Below, piece after piece: positions 1 through 11,283 of a stretch of 64,000 nucleotides of DNA. This DNA is from Variovorax paradoxus NBRC 15149 (GTDB lineage: Bacteria; Pseudomonadota; Gammaproteobacteria; Burkholderiales; Burkholderiaceae_C). Under the pieces are notes generated by a model, which was given only the letters and a program-made list of their open reading frames with translations, did no database searches and was not told where the DNA came from. Every line of letters begins with the position of its first letter. Position 1 is the stretch's first letter. A program made the position numbers and the translations under genes. Location of the stretch: contig NZ_BCUT01000001.1 in assembly GCF_001591365.1 (NCBI RefSeq), positions 744,001 through 808,000 of the forward strand, given 5' to 3'.

Positions 1-2000
<2,000 letters not shown>

Positions 2001-2190
2001 GGGAAAGCTCCAGAAGTTGAAACCGGTGCTGCATGCAGACGGCGCGGCACGATCGTTGTCGTTGCTTTGGGTGCGGGCGCGGTGTGCATGGAAAGAATTG
2101 GGGGTGGGAAGGCGGATTCCCGATAATGGCCCGGATTGTAGGCGTGGCGAGATTGCACGCGCCGCAGGACAAGGCCGCAAGAGCAACACC

Positions 2191-3012
2191 ATGCACACAC
2201 GCACCGTTTTCTTCATTTCCGACGGCACCGGCATCACCGCTGAAACATTCGGTAACGCCGTGCTGGCCCAATTCGAGATGAAGCCGCGCCATGTGCGGCT
2301 GCCGTTCACCGACACGGTCGACAAGGCGCACCAGGCGGTGCGGCAGATCAACCACACGGCCGAACTGGAAGGTGTGCGCCCCATCGTCTTCACGACGCTC
2401 GCAAACATGGAAGTGCTGGAGGTGATCGAAACCGGCTGCAAGGGCATGCTGCTCGACATGTTCGGCACCTTCGTGCGGCCGCTGGAGATCGAGCTGGCGG
2501 TGAAGTCGAACCACCGCATTGGCCGCTTCAGCGACGTCAGCAAGAGCAAGGAATACGACGCCCGCATTGCGGCCATCGATTTCAGCCTGGCCCACGACGA
2601 CGGCCAGAGCAACCGGGACCTCGAAGGCGCCGACGTGATCCTGGTGGGCGTGAGCCGCAGCGGCAAGACGCCGACTTCGCTCTACCTGGCAATGCAGCAC
2701 GGCCTGAAGGCGGCCAACTATCCGCTGATTCCGGAAGACTTCGAGCGCAAGCAATTGCCGCCGGCGCTGATGCCGCACCGCAAGAAGATCTTCGGCCTCA
2801 CGATCCAGCCCGAGCGCCTGAGCCAGATCCGCAACGAGCGCCGGCCGGATTCGCGCTACGCCAGCCTCGAGAACTGCCGCAACGAGGTGAGCGAAGCCGA
2901 GGCCATGATGCGCCGCGCCGGCATCCGGTGGCTCTCCACGACCACCAAGTCGATCGAGGAGATCGCCACCACCATCCTGCAGGAGCTGAAGCCGGAGCGG
3001 CTGGTTTACTGA
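2191..3012 (+). CDS. ppsR: PEP synthase regulatory protein (bifunctional Ser/Thr kinase and phosphorylase)
   Basis: A 273-residue DUF299-family protein that switches PEP synthase off by ADP-dependent phosphorylation of a threonine and on again by Pi-dependent dephosphorylation. The start [14 protein letters not shown] and the P-loop GVSRSGKT (residues 153-160) are diagnostic, and the length is normal. The start at 2191 is the only ATG that gives the family N-terminus. It is transcribed away from ppsA across a 190-bp divergent gap. Its 3' end overlaps the tail of the converging ahpF gene by 7 bp. If ppsA is truly broken, this regulator has lost its known target. Confidence 0.95.
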   Translation: MHTRTVFFISDGTGITAETFGNAVLAQFEMKPRHVRLPFTDTVDKAHQAVRQINHTAELEGVRPIVFTTLANMEVLEVIETGCKGMLLDMFGTFVRPLEIELAVKSNHRIGRFSDVSKSKEYDARIAAIDFSLAHDDGQSNRDLEGADVILVGVSRSGKTPTSLYLAMQHGLKAANYPLIPEDFERKQLPPALMPHRKKIFGLTIQPERLSQIRNERRPDSRYASLENCRNEVSEAEAMMRRAGIRWLSTTTKSIEEIATTILQELKPERLVY

Positions 3013-4577
3013 GCCGCCTGCTCGGCCGGGGCCGAGGTCCGGATCAGGTGATCGAAGGCGCCGAGCGCCGCCTTCGCCCCGTCGCCGGCCGCGATGATGA
3101 TCTGCTTGAACGGCACGGTCGTCACGTCGCCCGCGGCAAACACGCCCGGTACCGAGGTCTGGCCCCTGGCGTCGACCACGATCTCGCCGTGCTTTGTCAG
3201 CTCGACCACGCCCTTGAGCCAGTCGGTGTTGGGCACCAGGCCGATCTGGATGAACACGCCTTCGAGTTCGACCTTCTTCAGCTCGCCCGTCGCGCGGTCC
3301 TTGTAGACCAGGCCGTTGACCTTCTGGTCGCCGGTGATCTCGGTGGTCTGCGCGTTGGTGAACACGTCGACGTTCTTCAGGCTCTTGAGCTTGCGCTGCA
3401 GCACGGCGTCGGCGCGCAGCTGCGTGTCGAACTCGATCAGCGTGACATGGCCGACGATGCCGGCCAGGTCGATGGCCGCTTCGACGCCCGAATTGCCGCC
3501 ACCGATCACCGCCACGCGCTTGCCCTTGAACAGCGGGCCGTCGCAGTGCGGGCAGTAGGCCACGCCCTTGTTCTTGAACTCGTGCTCGCCCGGCACGTTG
3601 ATGTTGCGCCAGCGCGCGCCGGTCGAGATGATGATCGATTTGCTCTTGAGCGAAGCGCCGCTCTCCAGTTGCACCTCGATCAGGTCCTTGCCCGGAACCA
3701 GCGCCTTGGCGCGCTGCAGGTTCATGATGTCGACGTCGTAGTCGCGCACATGCTCTTCGAGGGCGTGGGCGAACTTCGGTCCTTCGGTTTCCTTGATCGA
3801 GATGAAGTTCTCGATGCCCAGCGTGTCGAGCACCTGGCCGCCAAAGCGCTCCGAGGCCACGCCGGTGCGGATGCCCTTGCGCGCCGCATACACGGCCGCC
3901 GCCGCGCCGGCCGGGCCGCCGCCGACGATCAGCACGTCGAACGGGTCCTTGGCGGCGATCTTCTTCGCTTCGCGCTCGACACCGCTGGTGTCGATCTTCG
4001 CGAGGATCTCTTCCAGGCTCATGCGGCCCTGGCCGAACTCGGTGCCGTTCAGGAACACGGTGGGCACGGCCATCACCTGGCGTTCCTTGACCTCTTCCTG
4101 GAAGGTGCCGCCCTCGATCATGGTGGTGCGGATGCGCGGGTTCTGGATGGCCATCAGGTTCAGGGCCTGGACCACATCGGGGCAGTTGTGGCAGGTGAGC
4201 GAAACGTAGATCTCGAACTCGAAGTCGCCGTCGAGCGCGCGGATCTGGTCGAGCACCGCCTGCTCGACCTTCGGGGGATAGCCGCCGATCTGCAGCAGTG
4301 CAAGGATCAGCGAGGTGAATTCATGGCCCATCGGCAGGCCGGCAAAACGCGGGCCGTGGTTCTCGCTCGGACGGTTGACCGAGAAAGAGGGCTTGCGATG
4401 GTTGTCGTCGCGGCTTTCGGTCAGCTTGACCAGCGGCGACGCTTCGGCGACGTCCTTCAGCAGCGACAGCATTTCGCCCGAGGCCTTGCTGTCGTCGAGC
4501 GAGGCGACGATCTCGATCGGCTGCGTGGCGCGTTCGAGGTAACTCTTCAATTGGGCTTTGGTGCTGGCGTCGAGCAT
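3006..4577 (-). CDS. ahpF: alkyl hydroperoxide reductase subunit F
   Basis: Flavoprotein disulfide reductase of 523 residues that passes electrons from NAD(P)H to AhpC. The N-terminal double-thioredoxin-fold region carries the CHNC redox pair (Cys129/Cys132). The FAD-binding [11 protein letters not shown] motif follows near residue 217, then the thioredoxin-reductase-like CPHC centre and a second dinucleotide motif VIGGGNSG. It lies downstream of ahpC on the same strand, separated by about 90 bp that include a hairpin terminator, so it is probably reached by partial read-through. Confidence 0.96.
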   Translation of the reverse strand: MLDASTKAQLKSYLERATQPIEIVASLDDSKASGEMLSLLKDVAEASPLVKLTESRDDNHRKPSFSVNRPSENHGPRFAGLPMGHEFTSLILALLQIGGYPPKVEQAVLDQIRALDGDFEFEIYVSLTCHNCPDVVQALNLMAIQNPRIRTTMIEGGTFQEEVKERQVMAVPTVFLNGTEFGQGRMSLEEILAKIDTSGVEREAKKIAAKDPFDVLIVGGGPAGAAAAVYAARKGIRTGVASERFGGQVLDTLGIENFISIKETEGPKFAHALEEHVRDYDVDIMNLQRAKALVPGKDLIEVQLESGASLKSKSIIISTGARWRNINVPGEHEFKNKGVAYCPHCDGPLFKGKRVAVIGGGNSGVEAAIDLAGIVGHVTLIEFDTQLRADAVLQRKLKSLKNVDVFTNAQTTEITGDQKVNGLVYKDRATGELKKVELEGVFIQIGLVPNTDWLKGVVELTKHGEIVVDARGQTSVPGVFAAGDVTTVPFKQIIIAAGDGAKAALGAFDHLIRTSAPAEQAAQ

Positions 4578-4618
4578 GACGGACTCTCTTTCGATAACTG
4601 AAAACTATCAACTGGGGA

Positions 4619-4655
4619 CAAAAAAGCCCGGGGCCGCGTGAGCGCCCGGGCTTTC
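4619..4655 (-). terminator. rho-independent terminator between ahpC and ahpF
   Basis: Perfect inverted repeat AAAGCCCGGG (4623-4632) and CCCGGGCTTT (4645-4654), flanked by an A-run on the plus strand that reads as a T-run after the hairpin on the minus strand. It follows the ahpC stop codon and probably attenuates transcription into ahpF. Confidence 0.85.
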
Positions 4656-4666
4656 GCGCGGGGCGC

Positions 4667-5230
4667 TTAGATCTTGCCGACGAGGTCGAACGACGGCGCG
4701 ATGGTCTTGTCGCCTTCGTTCCACTTGGCCGGGCAGACTTCGTTCGGGTGGGCGGCGGTGTAGACCGCTGCCTTCAGCTTGCGCAGGGTTTCCTTGACGT
4801 CGCGGGCGATCTCGTTGGAGTGAACTTCGGCGGTCTTGATGATGCCTTCCGGATTGATCACGAAGGTGCCGCGCAGTGCCAGGCCTTCTTCAGGGATGTG
4901 CACACCGAAAGCGTTGGTCAGCGTGTGGGTGGGGTCGCCCACCAGGGGGAACTTGGCCTTGCCGACGGCCGGCGACGTGTCGTGCCAGACCTTGTGCGAG
5001 AAGTGCGTGTCGGTGGTCACGATGTAGACCTCGGCACCCAGCTTCTGGAACTCGGGGTAGTTGTCGGCCGCGTCTTCGACTTCGGTCGGGCAGTTGAAGG
5101 TGAAGGCTGCGGGCATGAAGATCAGCACGGACCATTTGCCCTTGAGCGTCTCGTCGGACACATCGATGAACTTGCCGTTGAGGTAGGCCTGGGTCTTGAA
5201 GGGTTGGACTTGGGTGTTGATCAGGGACAT
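4667..5230 (-). CDS. ahpC: alkyl hydroperoxide reductase subunit C (peroxiredoxin)
   Basis: Typical 2-Cys peroxiredoxin of 187 residues that reduces H2O2 and organic hydroperoxides in the cytoplasm. The peroxidatic cysteine lies in FTFNCPTE (Cys47) and the resolving cysteine in EVCPAKW (Cys166). The start MSLINTQVQPF at 5230 matches the family N-terminus; a longer reading begins upstream at 5260 but adds ten non-conserved residues. AhpF is its reductase. The upstream region carries an OxyR operator and a good promoter, so peroxide induction is expected. Confidence 0.97.
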   Translation of the reverse strand: MSLINTQVQPFKTQAYLNGKFIDVSDETLKGKWSVLIFMPAAFTFNCPTEVEDAADNYPEFQKLGAEVYIVTTDTHFSHKVWHDTSPAVGKAKFPLVGDPTHTLTNAFGVHIPEEGLALRGTFVINPEGIIKTAEVHSNEIARDVKETLRKLKAAVYTAAHPNEVCPAKWNEGDKTIAPSFDLVGKI

Positions 5231-5278
5231 GGTGATTCCTTGGATGCTGCAGGTGGACAAAAATAAGTGCGAGCCATG

Positions 5279-5306
5279 AGTATAACTACCAATCTCATAT
5301 TTTCAA
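5279..5306 (-). promoter_or_regulatory. ahpC promoter
   Basis: On the minus strand a -35 box TTGAAA (plus 5301-5306) is followed after 16 bp by a -10 box TATACT (plus 5279-5284). The leader to the ahpC ATG is about 45 bases. The -35 box abuts the OxyR operator, the arrangement of a class I OxyR-activated promoter. Confidence 0.65.
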
Positions 5307-5342
5307 TAGTTATGGGCTATTGAAAGTATTGGAGCTTGCTAT
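5306..5342. promoter_or_regulatory. OxyR operator
   Basis: Four tetranucleotides with exact 7-bp spacing: ATAG (5306-5309), CTAT (5317-5320), ATTG (5328-5331) and CTAT (5339-5342). This matches the OxyR consensus of ATAG-N7-CTAT repeated twice at 15 of 16 positions. It lies just upstream of the ahpC -35 box. The bacterioferritin gene starts 150 bp away on the other strand and could also respond. Confidence 0.8.
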
Positions 5343-5492
5343 GTTTGCGATCGGCTCCGCGCTGTTGTTCGGCAGGCCGCAATACGAACGTGTATCACCA
5401 TCACACGCATGCAGACCGGTGCAGCATGGGATTGCTTGCAAGGGCTCGCCAGCCCCTCTCACAATCGGTGCTTTCAGAACAAGGAAAAGAAC

Positions 5493-5969
5493 ATGAAGGG
5501 CGACCCCAAGGTCATCGAACATCTGCAGGCGCAGCTCAAGAACGAGCTCACTGCCATCAACCAGTACTTCCTGCACTACCGCATGCTCAAGCACTGGGGC
5601 CTGGACAAGCTGGCCAAGAAGGAATACGAGGAATCGATCGGCGAAATGAAGCACGCCGACAAGCTGATGGACCGCATCTTCATGCTCGACGGCCTGCCGA
5701 ACCTGCAGGACCTGGGCAAGCTGAACATCGGCGAGGACGTGCCCGAACTGCTGAGCTGCGACCTGGGCGCCGAAACCGGTGCGCAAGCCACCATCAAGGA
5801 CGGCATCGCCTACTGCGAGACGGTGCGCGACTACGTTTCGCGCGACCTGCTGCAGGAGATCCTGGACGACACGGAAGAACACATCGACTTCCTCGAAACC
5901 CAGATCGACCTGATCGACAAGGTCGGCGTGCAGAACTATCTGCAATCGCAGATGGGCGAGATCAGCTGA
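5493..5969 (+). CDS. bfr: bacterioferritin
   Basis: Haem-binding ferritin of 158 residues that forms the 24-mer iron-storage shell. Aligning by eye with E. coli Bfr, the ferroxidase ligands Glu18, Glu51, His54, Glu94 and His130 and the haem ligand Met52 are all present. Position 127, normally Glu, is Thr with Glu at 128. The start [12 protein letters not shown] follows a GGAAAAGA ribosome site. Its placement opposite the OxyR-linked ahpC promoter and near the iron-uptake block fits a role in limiting Fenton chemistry. Confidence 0.96.
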   Translation: MKGDPKVIEHLQAQLKNELTAINQYFLHYRMLKHWGLDKLAKKEYEESIGEMKHADKLMDRIFMLDGLPNLQDLGKLNIGEDVPELLSCDLGAETGAQATIKDGIAYCETVRDYVSRDLLQEILDDTEEHIDFLETQIDLIDKVGVQNYLQSQMGEIS

Positions 5970-5996
5970 TCCGGCAAGGCCGGAGCGACGTAGTTC

Positions 5997-6551
5997 TCAA
6001 TCGACGTCGCCCGGCTCCGGCGGGCGCTTGTGCCCGCTGAGCATGGCGGCCGCCAGGTTTTCCCGGTGCCGCCAGCTCGTGAAGGCAACACCGGCCAGAT
6101 GCAGGGCAATCAGTGCCACCAGCGTCCAGGCCAGGCTGCGGTGGAGCCATTCCACCCAGGCCAATCCCCAGAACATGTCGAGCGAGTACATCCAGCCCGT
6201 GACGCCCACCGCCGCCACCGTGGCAAGCAGGGCGACGGCCATCCAGCCGCCCAGCGGGTTGTGGCCCAGATAGCGCCTTTCGCGCCGGGCCAGCACCTCG
6301 GCCGCGTAGCGCCGCACCTGCGCGGGAGACCGGACGAACTGCCGGAACCTCGCATGGCGCCCGCCCCACCAGCCCCCGATGCAGCGGCCGGCGATCAGGG
6401 CCAGCGCTGCGTAGCCCGCCAGTTCATGCAGCCGCAGCAATGCCTCGCCGCTGAACCATGCCACGGCAATGGCCGCGACCAGGGCCCAGTGCATTGCGCG
6501 CAGCCAAAGCCCCCAGACCTGCACCGGCGGACGTCCGGGAACCGCACGCAC
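5997..6551 (-). CDS. cytochrome b561-family membrane protein
   Basis: A 184-residue protein with four hydrophobic segments and histidines placed like haem ligands (RAMHWALV, LRLHELAGY, EWLHRSLAW, IALHLAGV). Such di-haem cytochromes move electrons in the inner membrane, often to a partner whose identity varies. I chose the GTG at 6551: it sits 6 bases after a GGAGG ribosome site and directly after the stop of the PepSY gene. A longer reading back to 6767 would overlap that gene. The PepSY protein upstream is presumably a periplasmic partner. Confidence 0.85.
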   Translation of the reverse strand: MRAVPGRPPVQVWGLWLRAMHWALVAAIAVAWFSGEALLRLHELAGYAALALIAGRCIGGWWGGRHARFRQFVRSPAQVRRYAAEVLARRERRYLGHNPLGGWMAVALLATVAAVGVTGWMYSLDMFWGLAWVEWLHRSLAWTLVALIALHLAGVAFTSWRHRENLAAAMLSGHKRPPEPGDVD

Positions 6552-6562
6552 CGCGCGCCTCC

Positions 6563-6862
6563 TCAGGACGGCTGCTTCACCTGCCCGACCTTCTCGAAGG
6601 TCTTGGGATCGAAGAAGGCCTCGGTGCGCTGGCCCTTCTCGTCGAAGCCGTAGACCTCGTAGCAGCCATTGAAGTCCTTGACCTGGCGAACCTTCCAGCC
6701 TTCGCTGGTCAGCTTGCGTTGCAGCTCCATCTGCGGGCGCATCTCCGCCTTGGGAACCGGCGCACACTTGACCGCGTCGTGATCGACGAACTGGGCGGAG
6801 GCCGGCGCAGCCCAGAGGACCGCGGCGGCGGCGGCGACGGTGAAAAGAAGCGACTTGTTCAT
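6563..6862 (-). CDS. PepSY domain-containing periplasmic protein
   Basis: 99 residues with a cleavable signal peptide (MNKSLLFTVAAAAAVLWAAP, cleavage after ASA) and one PepSY-like domain (KLTSEGWKVRQVKDFNGCYEVYG). Small PepSY proteins paired with cytochrome b561 are common; their biochemical role is not established. The gene is followed within 12 bp by the cytochrome gene, so the two are very likely cotranscribed and perhaps act together at the membrane. Confidence 0.85.
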   Translation of the reverse strand: MNKSLLFTVAAAAAVLWAAPASAQFVDHDAVKCAPVPKAEMRPQMELQRKLTSEGWKVRQVKDFNGCYEVYGFDEKGQRTEAFFDPKTFEKVGQVKQPS

Positions 6863-6899
6863 GAATGATCTCCTGGCGTTGCAGGCGCCGCGCCGCGGC

Positions 6900-7586
6900 T
6901 CAGACGTCGAGCCACATGCGCAGCAGGTTGTGGTACGTGCTCGTGAGGCCGATCACGCCGGAATCGGTCTCGCCATATTGGCTGCGAAGATGGCGCAGGT
7001 GGTTGTCCATCTCGAACAGCAGGCGGCGCTGCTCGTCGCTGCGCACCATGCTCTGGATCCAGAAATAGCTCGCGGTGCGGTAGCCCCGCGTCACCGGCAG
7101 CACCCGGTGAACACTGGTGCCTGGATACAGCACCATGTCTCCGGCCGGCAGCTTGACGCGCTGCACGCCGAAGGTGTCCTCGATCACGAGTTCGCCGCCG
7201 TCGTATTCGTCGGGCCCGGCCAGGAACAGGGTGCACGAGATGTCGGTGCGCACCCGGCCCGAGCCGTCGCGCAGGAAACGGACGGCACTGTCCACATGGT
7301 TGCCGAAGCTGTTGGACGCACCGCCGTAGCGGTTGAACAGCGGCGGCGAAATCTGCTTGGGCAGCGCGGCCGAGAAGAAAAGCTGGTGCCGCTCCAGGCC
7401 GCGCAGCAGCAGTTGCTGCAGCGCGCGGGTTTCTTCGCAGTCTTCCCTCAACTGTTCGTTGTTCTTCGCATGCGCCGACTGGCTGCCGGCGGTGATCCGG
7501 CCGTCGCCCCAGGGGGCGTCGGCGAGGATCCCGCGGGCCTCGCGCAGCTCCTCGGAGGTGAGCACCTGTTTGATGTGCAGCAGCAT
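6900..7586 (-). CDS. PKHD-type Fe(II)/2-oxoglutarate hydroxylase (PiuC-like)
   Basis: A 228-residue dioxygenase of the PiuC/YbiX family. The iron site is visible as His and Asp in [10 protein letters not shown] and a later His in [10 protein letters not shown], with an arginine after it for 2-oxoglutarate. Members are typically encoded beside catecholate siderophore receptors, as here: the receptor gene ends 20 bp upstream on the same strand. Their substrate is uncertain. Start [13 protein letters not shown] at 7586 matches the family. Confidence 0.92.
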   Translation of the reverse strand: MLLHIKQVLTSEELREARGILADAPWGDGRITAGSQSAHAKNNEQLREDCEETRALQQLLLRGLERHQLFFSAALPKQISPPLFNRYGGASNSFGNHVDSAVRFLRDGSGRVRTDISCTLFLAGPDEYDGGELVIEDTFGVQRVKLPAGDMVLYPGTSVHRVLPVTRGYRTASYFWIQSMVRSDEQRRLLFEMDNHLRHLRSQYGETDSGVIGLTSTYHNLLRMWLDV

Positions 7587-7605
7587 GGCCCCGAGGATAG
7601 TCCGA

Positions 7606-9912
7606 TCAGAAGCGCACGCCGACCGTGCCGAGCACCTGGCGCTTGGCGCCCAGGATGGCAAAGCCCGGATACAGCTGATCGCCGTAGGCCTTGTTGCTGA
7701 GGTTGTTGATGTTGATCTGCGCGTACACGTCCGGCGTGAACTTGTATTCGAGCATTGCATCGGCCACGACATAGCCCGGCACGCGGGCGGTCGCCGACGC
7801 GGCGCCGGTGGTGCCCGTCAGCGGCCGGTTCTCGGTCGCGCCATGCGCGCCCAGTGCGACGCGCAGCTTCGGCGTTGCCTGGTAGCTGACCCAGACCGCA
7901 CCCGACTGCTTGGGCGTGAGACCCACGCGCTGGCCGACCGAGGCCTGCGCCGCAGCCGCGCTGCCGGCCTGGTCGATCTTGGCGACCGGCATCCAGGTGT
8001 ACGAAGCGTAGACCTCCCACTGCCGGCCCAGGCGGCCGACCACGTCGAGCTCGACGCCTGCGGTATGCCGCTTGCCCGAGAGCGTGTAGGCCGAGCCGGC
8101 AAAGTCGGCATCGGTGGTGCGCTCGTTGTACTTCTCGGTGCGGAAAATCGCGCCGCGCGTGGAGAGCGCGCCGTCCAGCCAGTCGAGCTTGGCACCCACT
8201 TCGAGGTTGCGGCTCTTCTCGGGCGGCGTGTTGGCGTTCTGCGGCGTGACGTACTGGTAGGTGTCGGCCGAGGTGTTGAACGAGGTGCCGTACGACACGT
8301 AGTACGACTGGGAATCGGAGGGCTGGTACATCACGCCGCCGCGGTAGCTCCACGGCGAGTTCGACAAATGCGTGCTGGTGACGCTCAGCGGCGTGCTGCT
8401 CACTGCGCCAGTGCGGTAGTTCAGCTGCTCGAAGTCGCCCTTGAAGCTGTCGTAGCGAATGCCGCCGAGCACCTTCCAGTGCGGCGCGACCTGGACCAGG
8501 TCCTGCACGTAAAGGCCGTAGGCCTTCGCGTCGTAGTTGCTCGAATTGCGCCATTGCGGCGACAGGCCGGTGCCGACCAGGCCGGCTCCGTCGTCGGGCG
8601 TACCGACGCGCGTGGGCGGACGGATGCCGAGCGTGCTGCCGTTGTTCTGGAAGCGAACGGCCTCCTCCTTCGAGGCATCGATGCCGGCCAGCAGCTCATG
8701 CTTCACGCCGAGCGCATCGAAGGCCAGGCTGTAGTCGCTCTGCGCATAGGTGCCCTTGTAGCGGTCCTTGCGCGGCGTGAGGCTGCTGCGCGTGAGGAAT
8801 GTCGACGGATCGAGCGCCATGACCGCCCGGGTGCCGGCCGGGCAGGTTCCAGCCGCCGTGGGAAGCGCGCCGCAGGCGCCCACCGCCGTGCTCCATTGCG
8901 CCCGCTCGAACACGCCGCTGCGCACTTGCGTGCGCAGTTCGCCGCCGTTGGCGAACCTGTGCTTCCATGCGCCGTGCACGTAGTTCGCCTCGCCGTCGAC
9001 GAAGTCCGCCGAGGTGCCGTAGAAGTTGCCGGGCTTGACCGGCGCCAGGCTGCCGTTGACGTAGCGCACGGCCGACATCGGCACGTTGTTGTTCTTCAGG
9101 TGGAACAGGCCCACGGTGAATTCGTCCGCGGTCCCCAGGCCCCAGCTGTACGAGGGTGCGATGCCGTACTTGTCGATCTTCGCGCCGCCGTTGCCGGCCT
9201 TGTTGTACATCGCGTTGATGCGCAGTGCCGAGGTCTCGCCGGTGCGCACGTTGAAATCGGCGGTGGTGCGAAAGTAGCCGCCACTGCCCAGCGTACCCAC
9301 GACGTCGGTCTGGTCGGCCAGCAGCGGCCTCTTGCTCACCTGGTTCACGACGCCGCCCGTGGAGCCGCGGCCGAAGAGCATGGAGGCCGAGCCGCGCATC
9401 ACTTCGACGCGGTCGAGGTTGAAGGTGTCGCGGTCGTACTGCGAGGGGTCGCGCATGCCGTCGATCATCAGGTCGCCGGTGCTGGCGATCGGGAAGCCGC
9501 GCAGCCGGATGTCCTGGTCGGTGCCGTTCTCGGTCGCGGCAAAGGTGATGCCCGCCGAATAGTGCAAGGCGTCCTTCAGCGTGTCGAGCTTGACGTCGTC
9601 GATCAGCTTTTCGGTGATGACGTTGATCGATTGCGGAATGTCGCGGATGTCCTGCGTTCCCTTGCCGATGTTGGTTTTCCTGGTCTGGACCTGGTCCTTG
9701 CCCTGGACCTCGGCCTGCTCGGTCACCGTCACGGTTCCAAGCGTGCCGCCCTGCACCGGGGCTTCAGGCGTCTGCGCCCAACTGCTGACAGAGGCGGCCA
9801 GCATCAATGCGCCGAAAGGCAGCATCGCTGCTTCGCGCGGCACGCCGGTCGCCGCAGGCGTGCAAGACATGGGATGCGGCGCACGAGCGCGCCGACGGGC
9901 AGCATTGGACAA
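7606..9912 (-). CDS. TonB-dependent siderophore receptor (Fiu/PiuA type)
   Basis: Outer-membrane receptor of about 768 residues. It has a signal peptide ending ASVSSWAQ, a TonB box region (TVTVTEQ), a plug domain ([39 protein letters not shown]) and a 22-strand barrel with terminal phenylalanine (VLGTVGVRF). I chose TTG 9912 because GGGAGG lies 5 bases before it; an in-frame start at 9933 has no such site. The PiuC-like gene follows, which suggests catecholate siderophores as substrate. The divergent bfd-tonB-exbBD block supplies the energy-transducing complex, and Fur boxes lie in the shared intergenic region. Confidence 0.95.
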   Translation of the reverse strand: MSNAARRRARAPHPMSCTPAATGVPREAAMLPFGALMLAASVSSWAQTPEAPVQGGTLGTVTVTEQAEVQGKDQVQTRKTNIGKGTQDIRDIPQSINVITEKLIDDVKLDTLKDALHYSAGITFAATENGTDQDIRLRGFPIASTGDLMIDGMRDPSQYDRDTFNLDRVEVMRGSASMLFGRGSTGGVVNQVSKRPLLADQTDVVGTLGSGGYFRTTADFNVRTGETSALRINAMYNKAGNGGAKIDKYGIAPSYSWGLGTADEFTVGLFHLKNNNVPMSAVRYVNGSLAPVKPGNFYGTSADFVDGEANYVHGAWKHRFANGGELRTQVRSGVFERAQWSTAVGACGALPTAAGTCPAGTRAVMALDPSTFLTRSSLTPRKDRYKGTYAQSDYSLAFDALGVKHELLAGIDASKEEAVRFQNNGSTLGIRPPTRVGTPDDGAGLVGTGLSPQWRNSSNYDAKAYGLYVQDLVQVAPHWKVLGGIRYDSFKGDFEQLNYRTGAVSSTPLSVTSTHLSNSPWSYRGGVMYQPSDSQSYYVSYGTSFNTSADTYQYVTPQNANTPPEKSRNLEVGAKLDWLDGALSTRGAIFRTEKYNERTTDADFAGSAYTLSGKRHTAGVELDVVGRLGRQWEVYASYTWMPVAKIDQAGSAAAAQASVGQRVGLTPKQSGAVWVSYQATPKLRVALGAHGATENRPLTGTTGAASATARVPGYVVADAMLEYKFTPDVYAQININNLSNKAYGDQLYPGFAILGAKRQVLGTVGVRF

Positions 9913-10019
9913 GAGAACCTCCCGAAAAGCCAAACGGCTGGTTTGAATGGCTGGCTGGGCCGGTGCTTCACCGGTGGTGGCTTGCCGAAATTTGGCTGGA
10001 GTGTAGGGCGAAGGTAGTC

Positions 10020-10041
10020 TGAATCATTCGCACTTAGATTC
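10020..10041. promoter_or_regulatory. possible Fur box for the receptor gene
   Basis: TGAATCATTCGCACTTAGAT contains GAATCATT, the same core as the convincing hemP Fur box. It lies about 110 bp upstream of the receptor start. The match to the full 19-bp consensus is weak on one side. Confidence 0.4.
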
Positions 10042-10107
10042 TCGTGTTGCGAAAATGCTACTTTTTCCCAACGAATACCGAAGACTTCTTTGAGGGATAG
10101 TTATTGA

Positions 10108-10128
10108 AAATGCGAGGGATTCGTATTT
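10108..10128. promoter_or_regulatory. probable Fur box upstream of bfd
   Basis: Imperfect dyad with AAATGCGA on the left and TTCGTATTT on the right, about 48 bp before the bfd start. Its arms resemble those of the hemP box. Iron-controlled expression of bfd and the tonB genes is the expected arrangement. Confidence 0.55.
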
Positions 10129-10175
10129 ATAATCGGCCGAACCCTAACCAGCCAGCCACTGCCGCTTTCACCACC

Positions 10176-10448
10176 ATGATCGTTTGCGTCTGCCGCCGAG
10201 TCTCCGACCGCGAAATCGCACGTCACGTGCGGGCGGGCATGACTTTCGACGAAGTCCAATTCGAACTTGGCGTGGCCACCCAGTGTGGCCAGTGTGAAGG
10301 CTGTGCGCGCGATATCGTCGCGCAGTGCAGCGCCTCCCACCCGGTCGCCGCGTTGAACCGCGAATCGGGAACGAGTGCGATCCAGCTTGCCACCTCCATC
10401 TCGGAAAGCAAGGCATGGAACTCTTCTCGGCACTCGGCGGCAGCCTGA
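10176..10448 (+). CDS. bfd: bacterioferritin-associated ferredoxin
   Basis: Small [2Fe-2S] protein that reduces ferric iron in bacterioferritin so it can be released. The family cysteines are visible: MIVCVCRRVSD at the N-terminus and CGQCEGC about 31 residues later. At 90 residues it is longer than E. coli Bfd because of a low-complexity Ser/Ala-rich tail. The gene faces the siderophore receptor and precedes tonB, so iron storage release and uptake share one control region. Confidence 0.92.
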   Translation: MIVCVCRRVSDREIARHVRAGMTFDEVQFELGVATQCGQCEGCARDIVAQCSASHPVAALNRESGTSAIQLATSISESKAWNSSRHSAAA

Positions 10449-10489
10449 TCCTCGTTGCAGGCTCGGTCTGGTGGATCTTTCGTAAGTAA
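10415..10489 (+). CDS. putative 24-residue membrane microprotein
   Basis: An ATG at 10415 opens a 24-codon frame with GGAAAG 6 bases before it. The peptide has a short polar start (MELFSALGG), a single hydrophobic stretch (SLILVAGSVWWIF) and a basic end (RK), as expected for a one-pass membrane microprotein. It overlaps the last 34 bp of bfd in another frame and lies before tonB. I recognise no family. Confidence 0.4.
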   Translation: MELFSALGGSLILVAGSVWWIFRK

Positions 10490-10559
10490 ACAGTAGTCGT
10501 AGCGGTTTTGCTGCAATCGAGGCACGCTCCGTGGGTGCCCGCATTCGAATTGGTTGATC

Positions 10560-11261
10560 GTGTCTGACCGCTTTGCCCCTCCCCCCTCCGTACTGGGCCT
10601 CTCGCGCAATGCACTCATTGCCGGGGGCGTGATCCTGTTTCATGCAGCCGCGCTGTGGGCGCTGCAAAGCGGCCTGCTGCGCCGCGCTGCCGAAGTGGTG
10701 ATCCCCGTTGAAATCCTGAGCCAGTTCGTCGAGCCGCCCAAGCCGGCCGAACCGCCGCCTCCTCCTCCACCGCCGCCGCCTCCGCAGCGCAAGCCCGAAG
10801 CGGTCAAGCCGCCGCCGCGGCCGGTGGCCATCCGCGAGCCGAAGCCCACACCCGCGCCCAGCGCGCCGGTCGGCGTGCCCGAGCCTCCGCCGCCCGCGCC
10901 CGTTGCGGAAGCTCCCGCTCCCACGCCGCCCGCGCCCCCCGCTCCGCCGCCGGCGCCGCCTGCACCACGGACGATCGAAATCTCGGAAGGGCAGACGCGC
11001 TACGTCCGCGAACCCAAGCTCGTGTATCCCAGCATGAGCAGGCGCCTGGGCGAGTCGGGCACCACTGTGGTCTCGATCTATTTCGACAGCGAAGGCTTTG
11101 CCAAGCGCGTCGAGCTCTTCAAGTCCAGCGGATTCGAGCGGCTCGACGAAGCGGCGCTCAGCGCCGCCCGCACCGCCCAGGTCACGCCCTTCAGGCAAAC
11201 AGGAGGCAACGCACAGACCACCTACCTGCTGCGGGCTCCCTTCTCATTCAAACTGAACTAA
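10560..11261 (+). CDS. tonB: energy transducer TonB
   Basis: 233-residue TonB. It has one N-terminal membrane anchor (NALIAGGVILFHAAALWAL), a long periplasmic proline-rich spacer (pure Pro run, then PPAPPAPPP-type segments, residues about 60-140) and the C-terminal TonB domain (YPSMSRRLGESGTTVVSIYF). It carries proton-motive energy from ExbB/ExbD to outer-membrane receptors such as the neighbouring one. The start is GTG 10560; a TTG at 10554 is also possible, and no strong ribosome site decides between them. Confidence 0.94.
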   Translation: MSDRFAPPPSVLGLSRNALIAGGVILFHAAALWALQSGLLRRAAEVVIPVEILSQFVEPPKPAEPPPPPPPPPPPQRKPEAVKPPPRPVAIREPKPTPAPSAPVGVPEPPPPAPVAEAPAPTPPAPPAPPPAPPAPRTIEISEGQTRYVREPKLVYPSMSRRLGESGTTVVSIYFDSEGFAKRVELFKSSGFERLDEAALSAARTAQVTPFRQTGGNAQTTYLLRAPFSFKLN

Positions 11262-11283
11262 TCTTTCTCTGGAGCAACTTCGT

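Noticed and set aside
2928..4601. Plus-strand open frame of 557 codons
   Set aside because: Antisense of ahpF, a typical high-G+C shadow frame with no recognisable domain.
7333..10017. Plus-strand open frame of 894 codons
   Set aside because: Antisense of the TonB-dependent receptor; composition is His/Arg/Ala/Val-rich with no domain.
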